A stretch of 64,000 bases of DNA from an uncultured Porphyromonadaceae bacterium (GCA_947174995.1 CAMWLC010000005.1:1-64000), one strand, 5' to 3'; shown: positions 1 through 7,836, counted from the first letter of the stretch. Notes: a model not told the origin generated them from the sequence alone. Numbers and translations are program-made.

Positions 1-44
1 AACTGTTCCTTTCGGCGCAGTTAACTGTTCCTTTCGGCGCAGTT
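1..44. repeat. Two tandem 22-bp repeats
   Basis: Bases 1-22 and 23-44 are identical copies of a 22-bp unit that begins AACTG and ends CAGTT, so each unit also has 5-bp inverted ends. Because 22 is not a multiple of three, each copy is read in a different frame of the overlapping coding region. The array may continue outside the window. Confidence 0.85.
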
Positions 45-331
45 CCCGGAAAGGAGTATATTATGCCGGCGTTTTGCCCTGTGTCTGTCTTCTTCTGGAA
101 GGAAATAAGGCCGCGAGCTGCAAGTTCGTCCCTATATTCCGGAAGGCGCCTACGGCTTTGCCCGGTAGCCTCTGAGAGCTCGACGTCGCTAATAAAAACC
201 GGCTCCCAACGGTTTTCGTTAACCCGGCTATGTAGATAAAAATACAACCTCGTAACAGGAGCGCTAAAATGCTTTTTAGCGTCTTCCTGCCAGAAGTTCT
301 TTTGTAAATTTATATAGGTCGCTTTGCTCAT
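1..331 (-). CDS. Phage replication-type winged-helix protein, C-terminal part outside window
   Basis: The frame opens at the ATG ending at 331 and is still open at base 1, giving 110 visible residues. After a basic N-terminus, residues about 45-75 (ISDVELSEATGQSRRRL) look like a helix-turn-helix followed by a second helix and a short wing (GIIYSF). This resembles the N-terminal wHTH of phage replication initiators or DnaD-like proteins. It is the last visible gene of the leftward early operon, the usual place for replication genes. The exact family is not certain. The visible C-terminal residues are encoded by a 22-bp tandem repeat. Confidence 0.6.
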   Translation of the reverse strand, partial: MSKATYINLQKNFWQEDAKKHFSAPVTRLYFYLHSRVNENRWEPVFISDVELSEATGQSRRRLPEYRDELAARGLISFQKKTDTGQNAGIIYSFPGTAPKGTVNCAERNS

Positions 332-346
332 CGTGGCTATGGTGTA

Positions 347-370
347 GGCCGCCGGAAGGATCCGGCGGCC
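347..370. other. GC-rich hairpin between two leftward genes
   Basis: A perfect 9-bp inverted repeat (GGCCGCCGG / CCGGCGGCC) with a 6-base loop sits between the stop of the 49-residue gene (388) and the start of the next gene (331). No U-tract follows on either strand, so it is more likely an mRNA stability or processing element than an intrinsic terminator. Confidence 0.5.
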
Positions 371-387
371 CGTGTCGGGTGCGTGCT

Positions 388-537
388 TTAGTAGTTCTCT
401 ACCAGGATAAGGGTGTAAAGGTCTTTAAACTGGTTGCCAGCGTAGGCGGCGGTGTCGGCCATCTGAGGGTTGTCGTAGGTGCCTACGATGTTACGGCCGG
501 CGGGGGCTGTCTTGTCTCTTAATCTGTACTTCTTCAT
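388..537 (-). CDS. 49-residue unknown small protein
   Basis: Short frame from the ATG at 537 to TAA at 388, beginning MKKYRLRDKTAPAG and ending LYTLILVENY. Its ATG overlaps the TGA of the upstream HU-arm-like frame (ATGA), which supports translational coupling and real coding use. No family was recognised. It lies in the leftward early operon of the phage-like element. Confidence 0.55.
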   Translation of the reverse strand: MKKYRLRDKTAPAGRNIVGTYDNPQMADTAAYAGNQFKDLYTLILVENY

Positions 538-662
538 AGGTCGTTGGGGGTGTTGAAGTGTTTGGAAGGTTTGAAGGTTACTACTGTACGGGCGGGGATC
601 TCTATCGTGGTCCCGGCGCCTATGTTGCGGCCCTTTTTGTCATTGCGGTTGGTGTTTAGGGG
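534..662 (-). pseudogene. Possible HU/IHF-type C-terminal arm without an N-terminus
   Basis: The frame from 662 to a TGA at 534-536 reads KKGRNIGAGTTIEIPARTVV followed by a lysine-rich tail ending TPNDL. It closely resembles the beta-arm and C-terminus of HU-family proteins (GRNP-TG--IEIPA pattern). There is no ATG, GTG or TTG in frame after the TAA at 663-665, and the N-terminal dimerisation helices are missing. The ATG at 643 is in another frame and stops after a few codons. It is either a decayed HU gene or an atypically initiated small protein. The ATGA overlap with the next gene suggests it was once translated. Confidence 0.4.
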
Positions 663-666
663 TTAA

Positions 667-1470
667 TTACTCGCTCTCTCTGTATGCCTCGCAGAAGGCG
701 CGGGGTATAATGGCCGTACACGAGAAGGGCGTAGCGGCCGTTAACGTTGTCTTTATGCTGCTGATCTCTTTGTCGGTGTTCTGGCGCTCCTGCTCCCTGG
801 CGGCGATCCAGGCGGCTGCTGCGGCCTTCGCCGTGTCTACGTCCAGGGTCTTTACGATGAAGGTAAATTTTTCTTCTCGCGGCTCGTCCTCTCCGAGGTA
901 TTTTATTTTGATCTCGGCGTCGGCCTTGTAGAAGCGGCCGGTTTCTCCTTCTTCTTCCTCGGCCATCGCTGCCTCCTCTAAGGTCAGAAGGTTGCTGTTT
1001 AGAAGGACTACGTTAAGAAGGGCGGAAGCTCCTATTATCGTGAAGTCGCCTTTATAGTTGAGCTCTATCCAGTCGCGGGCTACGTCCATCGCCAGGCTGA
1101 CGGTCTGGGCCTCCAGGATAAACTTCTCGCGGTGGCGGTTTACGAGGGCTATTACCTGGTAGGGCTTGAGGTAGGAGTTGTTATACTCCGTAGCCTGGCG
1201 GCGCTGGTCTGTTACCAGGATCGACTCTATCTCTCCGGACTGAATTAGGAAGTTTAGGGAGGCGGCCTCCTGGGGCGTTATAAGCTCTCCCCGGCGTCGG
1301 ATTATCTCCTCACGTGGGACGGAGACTATTTCCCCGGTGTCGCTGTCTGTAAAGTCTTCGATCCAGGTCTTGGTTAAGGGCTCGGCCAGGTAGTAGTCTA
1401 TTGCCTGGTTAGCGTCTGTTACCCGGAAGGTCTCAGCTTCCTTCCTGGTCTTTAATTCTGGTTCTTTCAT
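667..1470 (-). CDS. Unknown phage early protein, 267 aa
   Basis: An uninterrupted frame in the leftward operon, 1 bp after the MBL-fold gene. The protein is acidic to neutral and soluble, with no signal peptide or membrane segment. It has an acidic run (AEEEEGE) near residue 170, a beta-rich stretch (FTFIVKTLDVDTA) and an alanine-rich helix near residue 215. No family was recognised. Its position among recombination genes suggests a role in phage DNA metabolism, which is inference from context only. Confidence 0.75.
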   Translation of the reverse strand: MKEPELKTRKEAETFRVTDANQAIDYYLAEPLTKTWIEDFTDSDTGEIVSVPREEIIRRRGELITPQEAASLNFLIQSGEIESILVTDQRRQATEYNNSYLKPYQVIALVNRHREKFILEAQTVSLAMDVARDWIELNYKGDFTIIGASALLNVVLLNSNLLTLEEAAMAEEEEGETGRFYKADAEIKIKYLGEDEPREEKFTFIVKTLDVDTAKAAAAAWIAAREQERQNTDKEISSIKTTLTAATPFSCTAIIPRAFCEAYRESE

Positions 1471-1471
1471 C

Positions 1472-2248
1472 TTAGAAGGGGTTAATATTGAAGTCTAAGG
1501 TTAAGCCGGGGCGCCCTATGTAGGTAGGGAGGCCGGTGGCTGTCGCTACGGCCTTCTTGAAGGCGGCCGGATCTCCGTTGTTCTTGCTAAGGTGGATTAA
1601 TACTATCTCGTTGACCTGGGCCAGGTCGTTGGCCTTTAGCGTGCTGATGCACGTCTGGAGGCTAAGGTGGCTTTCCCTTATGCGCTCGGCGAGCTCCGGG
1701 GTCATTCCGTGGATCCGGCCGTAGGCGTTGGCCTGTAACTTTTCGCTGTCGTGGTTGCACTCGATCAATACGTGGCGAAGGTCGGCGAAGGTCGGACGCA
1801 AATAGTAAGTATCGGTAGCGAACAGGATCCCGCCTGTCTCCGGGTGCGTTATGTAGTAGCCTACGGGCTCGGCGCTGTCGTGCTGGGTGGCGAATGGTGT
1901 TACCTCAAAGCCTCCCAGCGTGAAGGTCTCGTAGACTTCGGCGCCGGATTCCCTCCGGAATGTCCGAAGGCAGCGGGCGGCTCCCGGTTTCAGCTTTCCG
2001 GCTATCTTTTCGACGGTTCCGGGACTGGCCCAGACGTCTACGCAGTAGTCGGCCAGCTCCTTCACTCGGCCGGCATGGTCGCCGTGCTCGTGCGTCACCA
2101 GGCAGCCTACTATGTTCTTGACCTGGTAGCCTATGGCCTTTAATGTCCCCTCGAAGGGGGCCCCGGCCTCTATCAGAAGGGTTTCGCCGTTGCCCTCTAA
2201 GGCGTAGGCGTTCCCTTCTGAAGAAGATGATATAACGTGGAGTCTCAT
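1472..2248 (-). CDS. Metallo-beta-lactamase-fold hydrolase (YycJ/VicX-like)
   Basis: The 258-residue protein begins with the typical MBL N-terminus (SSSEGNAYAL, then LLIEAG). At about residues 53-58 it carries the HxHxDH metal site within THEHGDHAGR, followed by a later Asp (LFATDTYYL) and His (LIHLSKNNGD). This is the two-metal hydrolase fold of the YycJ family, some members of which are DNA-processing 5' exonucleases. It lies between recT and an unknown gene in the early operon, which fits a nuclease partner for single-strand annealing. The nuclease activity is inferred from context. Confidence 0.85.
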   Translation of the reverse strand: MRLHVISSSSEGNAYALEGNGETLLIEAGAPFEGTLKAIGYQVKNIVGCLVTHEHGDHAGRVKELADYCVDVWASPGTVEKIAGKLKPGAARCLRTFRRESGAEVYETFTLGGFEVTPFATQHDSAEPVGYYITHPETGGILFATDTYYLRPTFADLRHVLIECNHDSEKLQANAYGRIHGMTPELAERIRESHLSLQTCISTLKANDLAQVNEIVLIHLSKNNGDPAAFKKAVATATGLPTYIGRPGLTLDFNINPF

Positions 2249-2260
2249 CTGGCCGTAGGT

Positions 2261-3178
2261 TTAGAAGTCTAAGGGCGGCAGGGTGGGCCCTCCCTGGGGC
2301 TGTAATATCTCCGGCCGGATATACTGCTGGGCCTGGGGCTGTACGGTCTGCACGGGGGCCGGTTCCGGGGTCGGCGGTGTCTGGACTGGCGCCGGCTGTG
2401 GGGCCGCCTGGGGCGTCTGTGGCTGGGCCGTCTGCTGCGGTCTGGCCTCCTGCCTGGGTCCTCCTATCTTCGGCCCCTGGTTGGCCTCCTGCTTGATCTC
2501 TACGGCTACTACGTCTATGGGGGTGGAGCTGGTCTCGTCGGCCTCGCCGTAGTCGGTCCCGGTCAGATACTCGTAAAGGGCTTTTTTTGCCCGGCGCTCG
2601 GCCTTCCCTCGCAGCTGGTCGTAGCTGCTATATTGGTCGGTTCTGACAGTGGCCGAAACGCTAAACGATTTCTTGTCGCCCTTGTACTCGTAATTGATTT
2701 TACAGATGAAGGTGGCGAAGCCCTGGGCGTCCATCGTCGGCTGGCTGTAATCTATGATGTATTTGGCGCCGATCTTTTTAAGAAGGGCCGTATAGCCTTC
2801 TTTTGTCGGGTACATCGTGCCGCTGATGATGTTAAACTGGTTCCCGGTCGGGCGTAGTCCTATGAGGGCGCCGTCTATGATGGCTTCTCTAACTACGTCT
2901 ATGTCGTAGAGGGGTTTTGTGCGGCCGTTCTTATCTGGTTTGCCGTCGCGGTCGGTCCTGAAGCCTACTTTACTGTTCATAAGCGGCATAAATATGGTTG
3001 TCATCACTTCCTCGGTCAGTGCTTCCCGAAGAAGCATTATAACCTGGGCGGCTCCGAAGGCGGCCCCGAAATTATTTACTATATCGAGGGCGGCGGCGTT
3101 ACGCAGGGCTACCTCGAATTTATCTTGTGCTTCCACTATTGCAGCGGGGAGTTGCGGTATTTTACACATGTCTTCCAT
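2261..3178 (-). CDS. recT: RecT-family single-strand DNA annealing protein
   Basis: The protein has the RecT core: the early-domain segment ALIGLRPTGNQFNIISGTMY, then YKGDKKSFSVSATVR, then the basic SYDQLRGKAERRAKK. A long Gln/Pro/Ala tail of about 80 residues, ending in an acidic LPPLDF, is typical of phage SSAPs and may contact SSB. I chose the ATG at 3178 (MEDMCKIPQ) rather than a longer TTG frame, because the longer start lies wholly inside the upstream gene; another in-frame ATG lies at 3169. It overlaps the upstream gene by 17 bp. With the adjacent MBL hydrolase and SbcC-like ATPase it forms a plausible recombination module. Confidence 0.85.
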   Translation of the reverse strand: MEDMCKIPQLPAAIVEAQDKFEVALRNAAALDIVNNFGAAFGAAQVIMLLREALTEEVMTTIFMPLMNSKVGFRTDRDGKPDKNGRTKPLYDIDVVREAIIDGALIGLRPTGNQFNIISGTMYPTKEGYTALLKKIGAKYIIDYSQPTMDAQGFATFICKINYEYKGDKKSFSVSATVRTDQYSSYDQLRGKAERRAKKALYEYLTGTDYGEADETSSTPIDVVAVEIKQEANQGPKIGGPRQEARPQQTAQPQTPQAAPQPAPVQTPPTPEPAPVQTVQPQAQQYIRPEILQPQGGPTLPPLDF

Positions 3179-3482
3179 TGATCTGTTGGTTGTCTCTCTC
3201 GTTGTCTTTGTTATAGCGGCGAAGAAGGGCGCTACGGATCGCGTCGGCAATAATGCCGGGGAGGTCCCGGTCTGCTGCCAGGAAGCCGGCCGCCTCTGCC
3301 AGGGCGTGGCCTTCTCCTCTTACGTCGATCGTCCTCGCCGTTCTGCCGTCCGGTAGGACCTGGACCGCGATAAATATCGCGGCCCGGTCTGTGTTGCTCT
3401 CGATCCCGGCGTGGTCCAGGTTCTGGGCTACCATGTCGCTTAGGCCGTGGAGCCAGCCGGGGGCTTGGTCTCGTCTACTCAT
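3162..3482 (-). CDS. Unknown 106-aa phage early protein
   Basis: Small soluble protein with a beta-hairpin (AIFIAVQVLPDG) followed by an Ala/Leu-rich helix (HALAEAAGFLAADRDL). It overlaps the preceding gene by 8 bp and recT by 17 bp, so the three appear translationally coupled. Its layout resembles the next gene upstream (strand plus helical tail), and the two could be distant paralogues. No family was recognised. Confidence 0.65.
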   Translation of the reverse strand: MSRRDQAPGWLHGLSDMVAQNLDHAGIESNTDRAAIFIAVQVLPDGRTARTIDVRGEGHALAEAAGFLAADRDLPGIIADAIRSALLRRYNKDNERDNQQINGRHV

Positions 3483-3867
3483 CGGCCTGGGTCTCCTTGT
3501 CGGCTTCCTCCGGGTCTTTGTCGTCCGGATCGTCGCCGACGTGTATAACGAGGGTTCCGTCGCCCTTCTCGGCGGCTTCTGCGGCCATTAGGCGGCAGGC
3601 GTTGGCCATGTGTTTAGCGAAGGCGGACCCGGTTAATACCTCCTTGACGGCGTAGGCCAGGGGACGGCTGCCGCCTGCTACTAATACGGCCGCATCTCCG
3701 TTGTGCACCGCGATTGTTATCATTCCGCGGGTCGCGTCTTGGGTCTGGTCCATCTCGGCAGTAAAGTCGCCGAGGTTCTTTAGTACTTCCTGGAGCCATG
3801 CGCTCGGCTCCTTCTGGGTGCCCTGTGCGGGCTCGGCCTGCTGGCCGTTGGTCTTCTTGTCTTCCAT
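3475..3867 (-). CDS. Unknown 130-aa phage early protein
   Basis: The start is placed at the ATG at 3867 (MEDKKTNGQQ). The frame extends further upstream but reads low-complexity, arginine-rich sequence that overlaps the ATPase gene, so it is not coding. The core is GMITIAVHNGDAAVLVAGG followed by an alanine-rich helix, and the C-terminus is strongly acidic (DDPDDKDPEEADKE). It is coupled by an 8-bp overlap to the following gene. Function unknown. Confidence 0.65.
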   Translation of the reverse strand: MEDKKTNGQQAEPAQGTQKEPSAWLQEVLKNLGDFTAEMDQTQDATRGMITIAVHNGDAAVLVAGGSRPLAYAVKEVLTGSAFAKHMANACRLMAAEAAEKGDGTLVIHVGDDPDDKDPEEADKETQADE

Positions 3868-4006
3868 ATAGCTGAATTTAGAAGGGGTTAATAAATATGT
3901 TAATTTTATCTCGTGCCCGATCCTGGACTTGCACCAGGCCTCCGTCGTGTTGGTCGCTCCTGCGGCTTCCGGCGGGCTCTCGCTGTCTGAGCTAATCGGG
4001 CGAAAT

Positions 4007-4030
4007 GGCCGGCGGCTGCTATCGCCGGCC
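4007..4030. other. GC-rich hairpin in a 239-bp spacer of the early operon
   Basis: A perfect 8-bp inverted repeat (GGCCGGCG / CGCCGGCC) lies in the noncoding spacer between the SbcC-like gene and the 130-aa gene. The run of A follows on the plus strand, so on the transcribed minus strand the U-run precedes the stem. It is therefore not a standard terminator and may act as an mRNA processing or attenuation element. The rest of the spacer (3868-4106) shows no gene. Confidence 0.4.
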
Positions 4031-4106
4031 GAAAAAACAATTAAAACACTTAAACGGGGTTCTCGCCTCACGGCGAAGGGCGCCGGCTCTCCGGCCTCCC
4101 AGTCTC

Positions 4107-6128
4107 TTAATCCGGGGTTACTGTTAAGGGCGCTCCGTTGACGAACTGCAGGCGGATTACCTGCTGGCCCTCGGTGTCCTCCAGCTCGGCTATACTCTCG
4201 CAGTTGTCTACGAATATGGGGGCGGCCAGGCCGTAGTGTCGGCTTATGGCCCTTATTACCTGGAGCCCGGCGTTGATCTTCCCGGCTGTGTTGGCGTCCG
4301 GGTAGTTTACGCCGTCTATGAGGGCTACGCAGTCGGGCTCCTGCTTGCCGTTGATGTACTGCTTCCACATCCGGAACTTTAGGCCGTGGAAAAGGGCGTT
4401 AACCTTCTGCTCTACGGCGTCGGTCAGTGCCTGGCTAAAGTCGTCGGCCGTTTTAAGAAGCAGGCCCAGGTCGGCCTTAGCCTGGGTTAAGTTGGCCAGC
4501 TCGCCGCGAAGGTCCCGGACGGTCTTGTTATTTTTGTCTATGGTCTCACGGAGGCCCAGCTTGCGGAGTATTTGGTCGCGCTCGGCCTGGAGTGCTCCCT
4601 TTTCGGAATTGTTAAGCGGTCCCCCGGCGTCCTGTGCGGTGGCCTGCTCTGCCTGGGTCTGGAGTGCTGCCAGCTCCTGGTCGAAGGCTTCGGCGTCCGG
4701 AAGGTCGGCCAGGGTTAAGGTGCGGCGCGGGGTCTCCGGAAGAAGCGCCAGGCGTTGCTCTGCCTCTTTAAGCCTGGCGTTAAGGTCGGCCAGCTTCTGG
4801 GTGTTTGCTTCCTCCATCTTGTTGGCTTCGTCCTCCAGCTCCTGGGCGCGGCGGCGGTTCCTCTCGATCAGCTCGTTTACCTGGTGCCCCTTCGCGCGGT
4901 AGCGCTCCAGGGTCTCGGCCCTGCTGGTGTTAAATGCAGCCTCTCCCTGGCTGCAGGCGTGGGGATCCCGGCACTCGTGGCCGAAGCGGGGACAAATAAG
5001 GGAGGCGGGGTTGTATGGCTGGAGACTTATCCGCTCAAATTCTTTTCTCCTCTTGACCTGCTCCTCGTCCAGGCGGTCGGCGTCGTTTCTTAGGTCGGTG
5101 GCCTGGCTTCGCTTGGCCGCTATGCTCCCGCCGGCATACTGCTCGCGTCTGATCTGGTCCTTTAGGTCGGCGATCTTGTTCTGGACGTCCCGGCGCTCCC
5201 GGTTCTTTTCGTTGGTGGCCTGGTCGAGCTTCATCTGCTCCTGGTTGAGAAGATCCTGGCGGGCGCGCTGCTTCCTTCCTATCTCTGTCCGGATCTTGGC
5301 GGCGGCGGCGAACTGCAGACGGCGTTGCTCGGCTAAATTGTAGGCCGCGGCATCGAGCACCTTAATCCTTTTGTCGAGCTCCTCCTTCTTGGCTTCCAGG
5401 GCGGCGAAGTCCGGGGCTTCCGGGGTGGCCGCTTCGGTGGCATCTATCTCGGTCGGGATCTTGGCGATCCGGGCGTTTACTTTCTTGAGCTTGGCGCCTA
5501 TCTTGAGGCGGTAGTCCTCCAGGCTGTCTCCGTTTAGGTGGTCGAGCAGCTTGCAGAAGTCCTCACGCTCGCCGGCTACTTCCTGGGCGTCTACTTTTCC
5601 GGTCATCGCTACCAGGGCGCCTCTCTGTGCGTCCCAGCTCATCCGGAAGAAGGCGGCGGGATCGGTCAGAAGGGGTAATAGGTTCTGTGGAATTAGGGAG
5701 GTTAGGCGCTCGTTATATTTGCCCCTTGTTACCGGGACGTCGTTAACGAAATAGTCTACGTGGTGGCCGTCGAGCTTGCGGTCCTGGCCGGCCTCTGTCT
5801 TCCACTCCTCGACGTAGGAGCGGCGGAAGCGTACTTTTTCGGTCTCGCCGGTCTCGTCGTCTACGAGAGTAAATGCGGCTTCTACGCTGTGTTCGAGGTC
5901 CGGTATGAACTCGCCGGCCGTGTCTAAGGTCTTGATGCTAAATCTTGCCTCGGTGTTGCCGGCGGCGTCCTTCCCTTTAAGAAGCCAGGAGAAGGCGTCG
6001 GCGAGGGTGGATTTCCCGGTCCCGTTGTGTCCTGTTACGGTCGCTCCCGAAGGGCTAAAGCTCGCTTCGTAGCTGCGGATGCCCTTGAAGTTATGAAGGG
6101 CGAGGCTGTCGATTCTTAGTTGTCTCAT
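4107..6128 (-). CDS. SbcC/RecF-like AAA ATPase
   Basis: The 673-residue protein has an ABC/SMC-type architecture. There is a Walker A near residue 36 (GHNGTGKST), a long charged coiled-coil middle (about residues 200-560) and a C-terminal half-site with a hydrophobic strand and acidic end (APIFVDNCESI). Between the coils, around residue 385, sit cysteines (CPRFGHECRDPHAC) in a position reminiscent of the Rad50/SbcC zinc hook, although a canonical CxxC is absent. Related proteins occur next to RecT and nuclease genes in phages. It is the probable motor of the recombination module, located between recT and DUF3853. Confidence 0.8.
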   Translation of the reverse strand: MRQLRIDSLALHNFKGIRSYEASFSPSGATVTGHNGTGKSTLADAFSWLLKGKDAAGNTEARFSIKTLDTAGEFIPDLEHSVEAAFTLVDDETGETEKVRFRRSYVEEWKTEAGQDRKLDGHHVDYFVNDVPVTRGKYNERLTSLIPQNLLPLLTDPAAFFRMSWDAQRGALVAMTGKVDAQEVAGEREDFCKLLDHLNGDSLEDYRLKIGAKLKKVNARIAKIPTEIDATEAATPEAPDFAALEAKKEELDKRIKVLDAAAYNLAEQRRLQFAAAAKIRTEIGRKQRARQDLLNQEQMKLDQATNEKNRERRDVQNKIADLKDQIRREQYAGGSIAAKRSQATDLRNDADRLDEEQVKRRKEFERISLQPYNPASLICPRFGHECRDPHACSQGEAAFNTSRAETLERYRAKGHQVNELIERNRRRAQELEDEANKMEEANTQKLADLNARLKEAEQRLALLPETPRRTLTLADLPDAEAFDQELAALQTQAEQATAQDAGGPLNNSEKGALQAERDQILRKLGLRETIDKNNKTVRDLRGELANLTQAKADLGLLLKTADDFSQALTDAVEQKVNALFHGLKFRMWKQYINGKQEPDCVALIDGVNYPDANTAGKINAGLQVIRAISRHYGLAAPIFVDNCESIAELEDTEGQQVIRLQFVNGAPLTVTPD

Positions 6129-6141
6129 ATAGCTGGGGTAT

Positions 6142-6456
6142 TTAGGCCGTCTGGCCGTCTTTATGTTTTTGGATAAGTTCTAAAACGAGGTCGGCGTCGT
6201 AAATCATTAGGTTTCCGAGCCTGGTTAATGCCGGTTCTATCACTCCGGAAGTGTTGATCTGGCAGGCTTTGGTTTTGCTGCATCCCAATAGCTTGGCGAG
6301 CCCTTTAAGGCCGTAAACGTAGCGCTTGTTAGTGTCCTCCGGGGCGCCGCCCTGCATGCTTGCCAGCTCTCCTCTTACCCAGGAGCGGGTTAGTTCCTCT
6401 AACTGGCCTACGGTCAGCATCGCTATGGGGGTGGCGTCGTTTATCTTGGTCGGCAT
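6142..6456 (-). CDS. DUF3853-family helix-turn-helix protein
   Basis: The 104-residue protein has the DUF3853 layout: LTVGQLEELTRSWVR near the N-terminus, the glycine-rich YVYGLKGLAKLLGCSKTKA around residues 47-65, then a segment that reads like an excisionase-type wHTH (INTSGVIEPALTRLGNLMIYD). The family is common in Bacteroidales prophages and integrative elements, and a DNA-binding role is inferred. It lies between the LuxR-type regulator and the SbcC-like ATPase with very short spacers. Confidence 0.8.
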   Translation of the reverse strand: MPTKINDATPIAMLTVGQLEELTRSWVRGELASMQGGAPEDTNKRYVYGLKGLAKLLGCSKTKACQINTSGVIEPALTRLGNLMIYDADLVLELIQKHKDGQTA

Positions 6457-6460
6457 GGGG

Positions 6461-6883
6461 TTAAAATTCTGAGGGGTTAAATAAGCTGTCTTCTATCCTC
6501 CGGCAGCGGGTCCGGCTGGCTCTTGCGGCTCTGGGCGCTCTTACGGCGCGGACCGCCTGGAGGTCGTGGGTTACGCTGGGGGTCGTGGCGTTGGCGTAGT
6601 CGTAAGGAAGGAAGACAATTAGAAGCGCCAGGGCTATAAATGCCCGCTTCAACGGGTCCAGGCTTGGGTCTACTCCGCAGCGGCTGCAGAACCAGTAAAC
6701 GCAGAGCTCCGTTGCCTTCTGGATCCCGATCTTCTCGTATATGTGCCGGGCGGTGTTCTCGACAGTGCGCGGGCTGATCTGGAGCTGGTCGGCTACCTCC
6801 TTCTTTGCGGCTCCCCAGGCTAATAGCTCGGCGATCTCGGACTCTCGGCGGGTCAGTACTGCCCGAAGGTTTAAGCGTCCCAT
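6461..6883 (-). CDS. LuxR-type HTH regulator with a C-terminal hydrophobic segment
   Basis: Residues 8-60 form a GerE/LuxR HTH (LTRRESEIAELLAWGAAKKE, then LQISPRTVENTARHIYEKIG). The protein has no receiver or ligand-binding domain. After the HTH comes CVYWFCSRCG, then a hydrophobic stretch (AFIALALLIVFLPY, about residues 84-97) long enough to span or dip into the membrane, followed by an Ala/Arg-rich tail. Membrane tethering is inference. It overlaps the Cro-like gene by 13 bp, so the two are probably co-translated regulators of the early operon. Confidence 0.75.
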   Translation of the reverse strand: MGRLNLRAVLTRRESEIAELLAWGAAKKEVADQLQISPRTVENTARHIYEKIGIQKATELCVYWFCSRCGVDPSLDPLKRAFIALALLIVFLPYDYANATTPSVTHDLQAVRAVRAPRAARASRTRCRRIEDSLFNPSEF

Positions 6884-7122
6884 ATATCCGTTATCCCGTA
6901 TTTGGCAAATACTTGTTGGATCCTAACGGCCTGCTCTGCTCTGAGCTTGACTTTTCCGTTACGGTAGTGGCACAGCCCGGCCCGGCTGTTTACTCCTAAT
7001 GCCTCGCGGATCTCGCCTATTACCTGGTTATAGTCTTTGTGCAGAACCTGGTCGAGTCCTTTAGTGAAGCCTCTGAACTCTACGCCGGCCGGCATCGTGA
7101 TGGTTTGGGTTGTTGGTGTCAT
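6871..7122 (-). CDS. Cro-like small DNA-binding protein
   Basis: The 83-residue protein has a helix-turn-helix-like core (VIGEIREALGVNSRAGLCHY, then KLRAEQAVRIQQVFAKYG). In this fold family the second helix begins after the GVNS turn, and the end (AKYGITDIWDA) resembles phage repressor/Cro tails (YGI-DIWG). It lies near the promoter-proximal half of the leftward operon, consistent with a phage regulatory switch partner. Assignment rests on pattern recognition. Confidence 0.65.
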   Translation of the reverse strand: MTPTTQTITMPAGVEFRGFTKGLDQVLHKDYNQVIGEIREALGVNSRAGLCHYRNGKVKLRAEQAVRIQQVFAKYGITDIWDA

Positions 7123-7137
7123 ATCTTGTGGGGTTAC

Positions 7138-7230
7138 TTAGTTGTCTAATGAAGGAAGGCGGGGGCCGTAATGGGGCGGCCTGGGTCCCGCCTTCCGGGG
7201 TTTGTCCGAGGTCTTGTTCCCTCGCATCAT
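7138..7230 (-). CDS. Possible 30-aa basic small protein
   Basis: A short frame from tandem ATGs at 7230 to TAA at 7138 encodes a basic, proline-rich peptide (MMRGNKTSDKPRKAG at the N-terminus). It ends just before the Cro-like gene at 7122. It overlaps the large hairpin at 7154-7196, so the sequence may instead be constrained as RNA. The support is only its position and strand. Confidence 0.2.
   Translation of the reverse strand: MMRGNKTSDKPRKAGPRPPHYGPRLPSLDN
7154..7196. other. Large GC-rich hairpin upstream of the Cro-like gene
   Basis: A 10-bp perfect stem (GGAAGGCGGG / CCCGCCTTCC) encloses a second inner complementarity (GGCCG / CGGCC). It sits in the leader between the 158-aa gene and the Cro-like gene. 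No U-tract is present on the minus strand. It may regulate downstream expression or stabilise the 3' end of the upstream mRNA. The rest of 7231-7345 shows no gene. Confidence 0.5.
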
Positions 7231-7345
7231 CGGTTTAAGGGCTTTTAAGGGTGAGCCATCCGCTGCCTCCTATGTAGTCAGTATCTTTCGGGCTGGGCTT
7301 AGGTCTGGCCCGCTTCGCGCTGGCGGCCTATGCCTTCGCCCGGTG

Positions 7346-7822
7346 TTATCTCGGAAGGGTCGCCAGGACGTAGGCGGCTTCGCTCGCTATCGGGTGCCCT
7401 GGGTTATTCTGCTTTAGGTGGTGCAGTATGTCTGTTAAAAACTCGTCCAGGGCGTTAATCTCGCTTTGTGCCCGGCGGCTGTGCTCGGGGTCTTCCTGGG
7501 GCCGGCCGTTGATCCACTTAATAAGGCTTCGCCGTTCCTCCTGGGCCTCGTAGAAGGCGGAGGCCAGGTCTCGAAGGCTCCGGCGCTCCTGGTAGCGGTA
7601 AAGGATCGCCAGCATGTCGTCCTTTAGCTTCTGGACCATCCGGCGAAGGAAGCGCCATTTATTCTTTCCTCTTTCGGTCCTGGCTATGCTCTCCATTTCG
7701 GCGTAGTGCTCGACGTAGCCGGCGTAGCGGGCAAATTCCCCCTTTAGGGTTACTTCTACAAAGTCGTAGGCGGGAAGGGTGGCGGCCGCTCTCCTGGCCG
7801 TGGCTGCTGCTGTCATTATCAT
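7346..7822 (-). CDS. Unknown 158-aa alpha-helical phage protein
   Basis: The protein is rich in charged residues and predicted largely helical (for example RFLRRMVQKLKDDMLAILYR and RRSLRDLASAFYEAQEERRS). It has no signal peptide; the N-terminal ATARRAAATL is basic. A second ATG at 7816 is an equally possible start. It is the fifth gene of the leftward operon. No family was recognised. Confidence 0.6.
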   Translation of the reverse strand: MIMTAAATARRAAATLPAYDFVEVTLKGEFARYAGYVEHYAEMESIARTERGKNKWRFLRRMVQKLKDDMLAILYRYQERRSLRDLASAFYEAQEERRSLIKWINGRPQEDPEHSRRAQSEINALDEFLTDILHHLKQNNPGHPIASEAAYVLATLPR

Positions 7823-7836
7823 TTCTCCTCCTCTTT

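Noticed and set aside
4007..4030. Hairpin as a rho-independent terminator
   Set aside because: The A/T-run is on the wrong side of the stem for the transcribed strand.
7202..7417. A 71-aa rightward open frame
   Set aside because: It runs antisense to the 158-aa gene and the leader, and has no motif or promoter.
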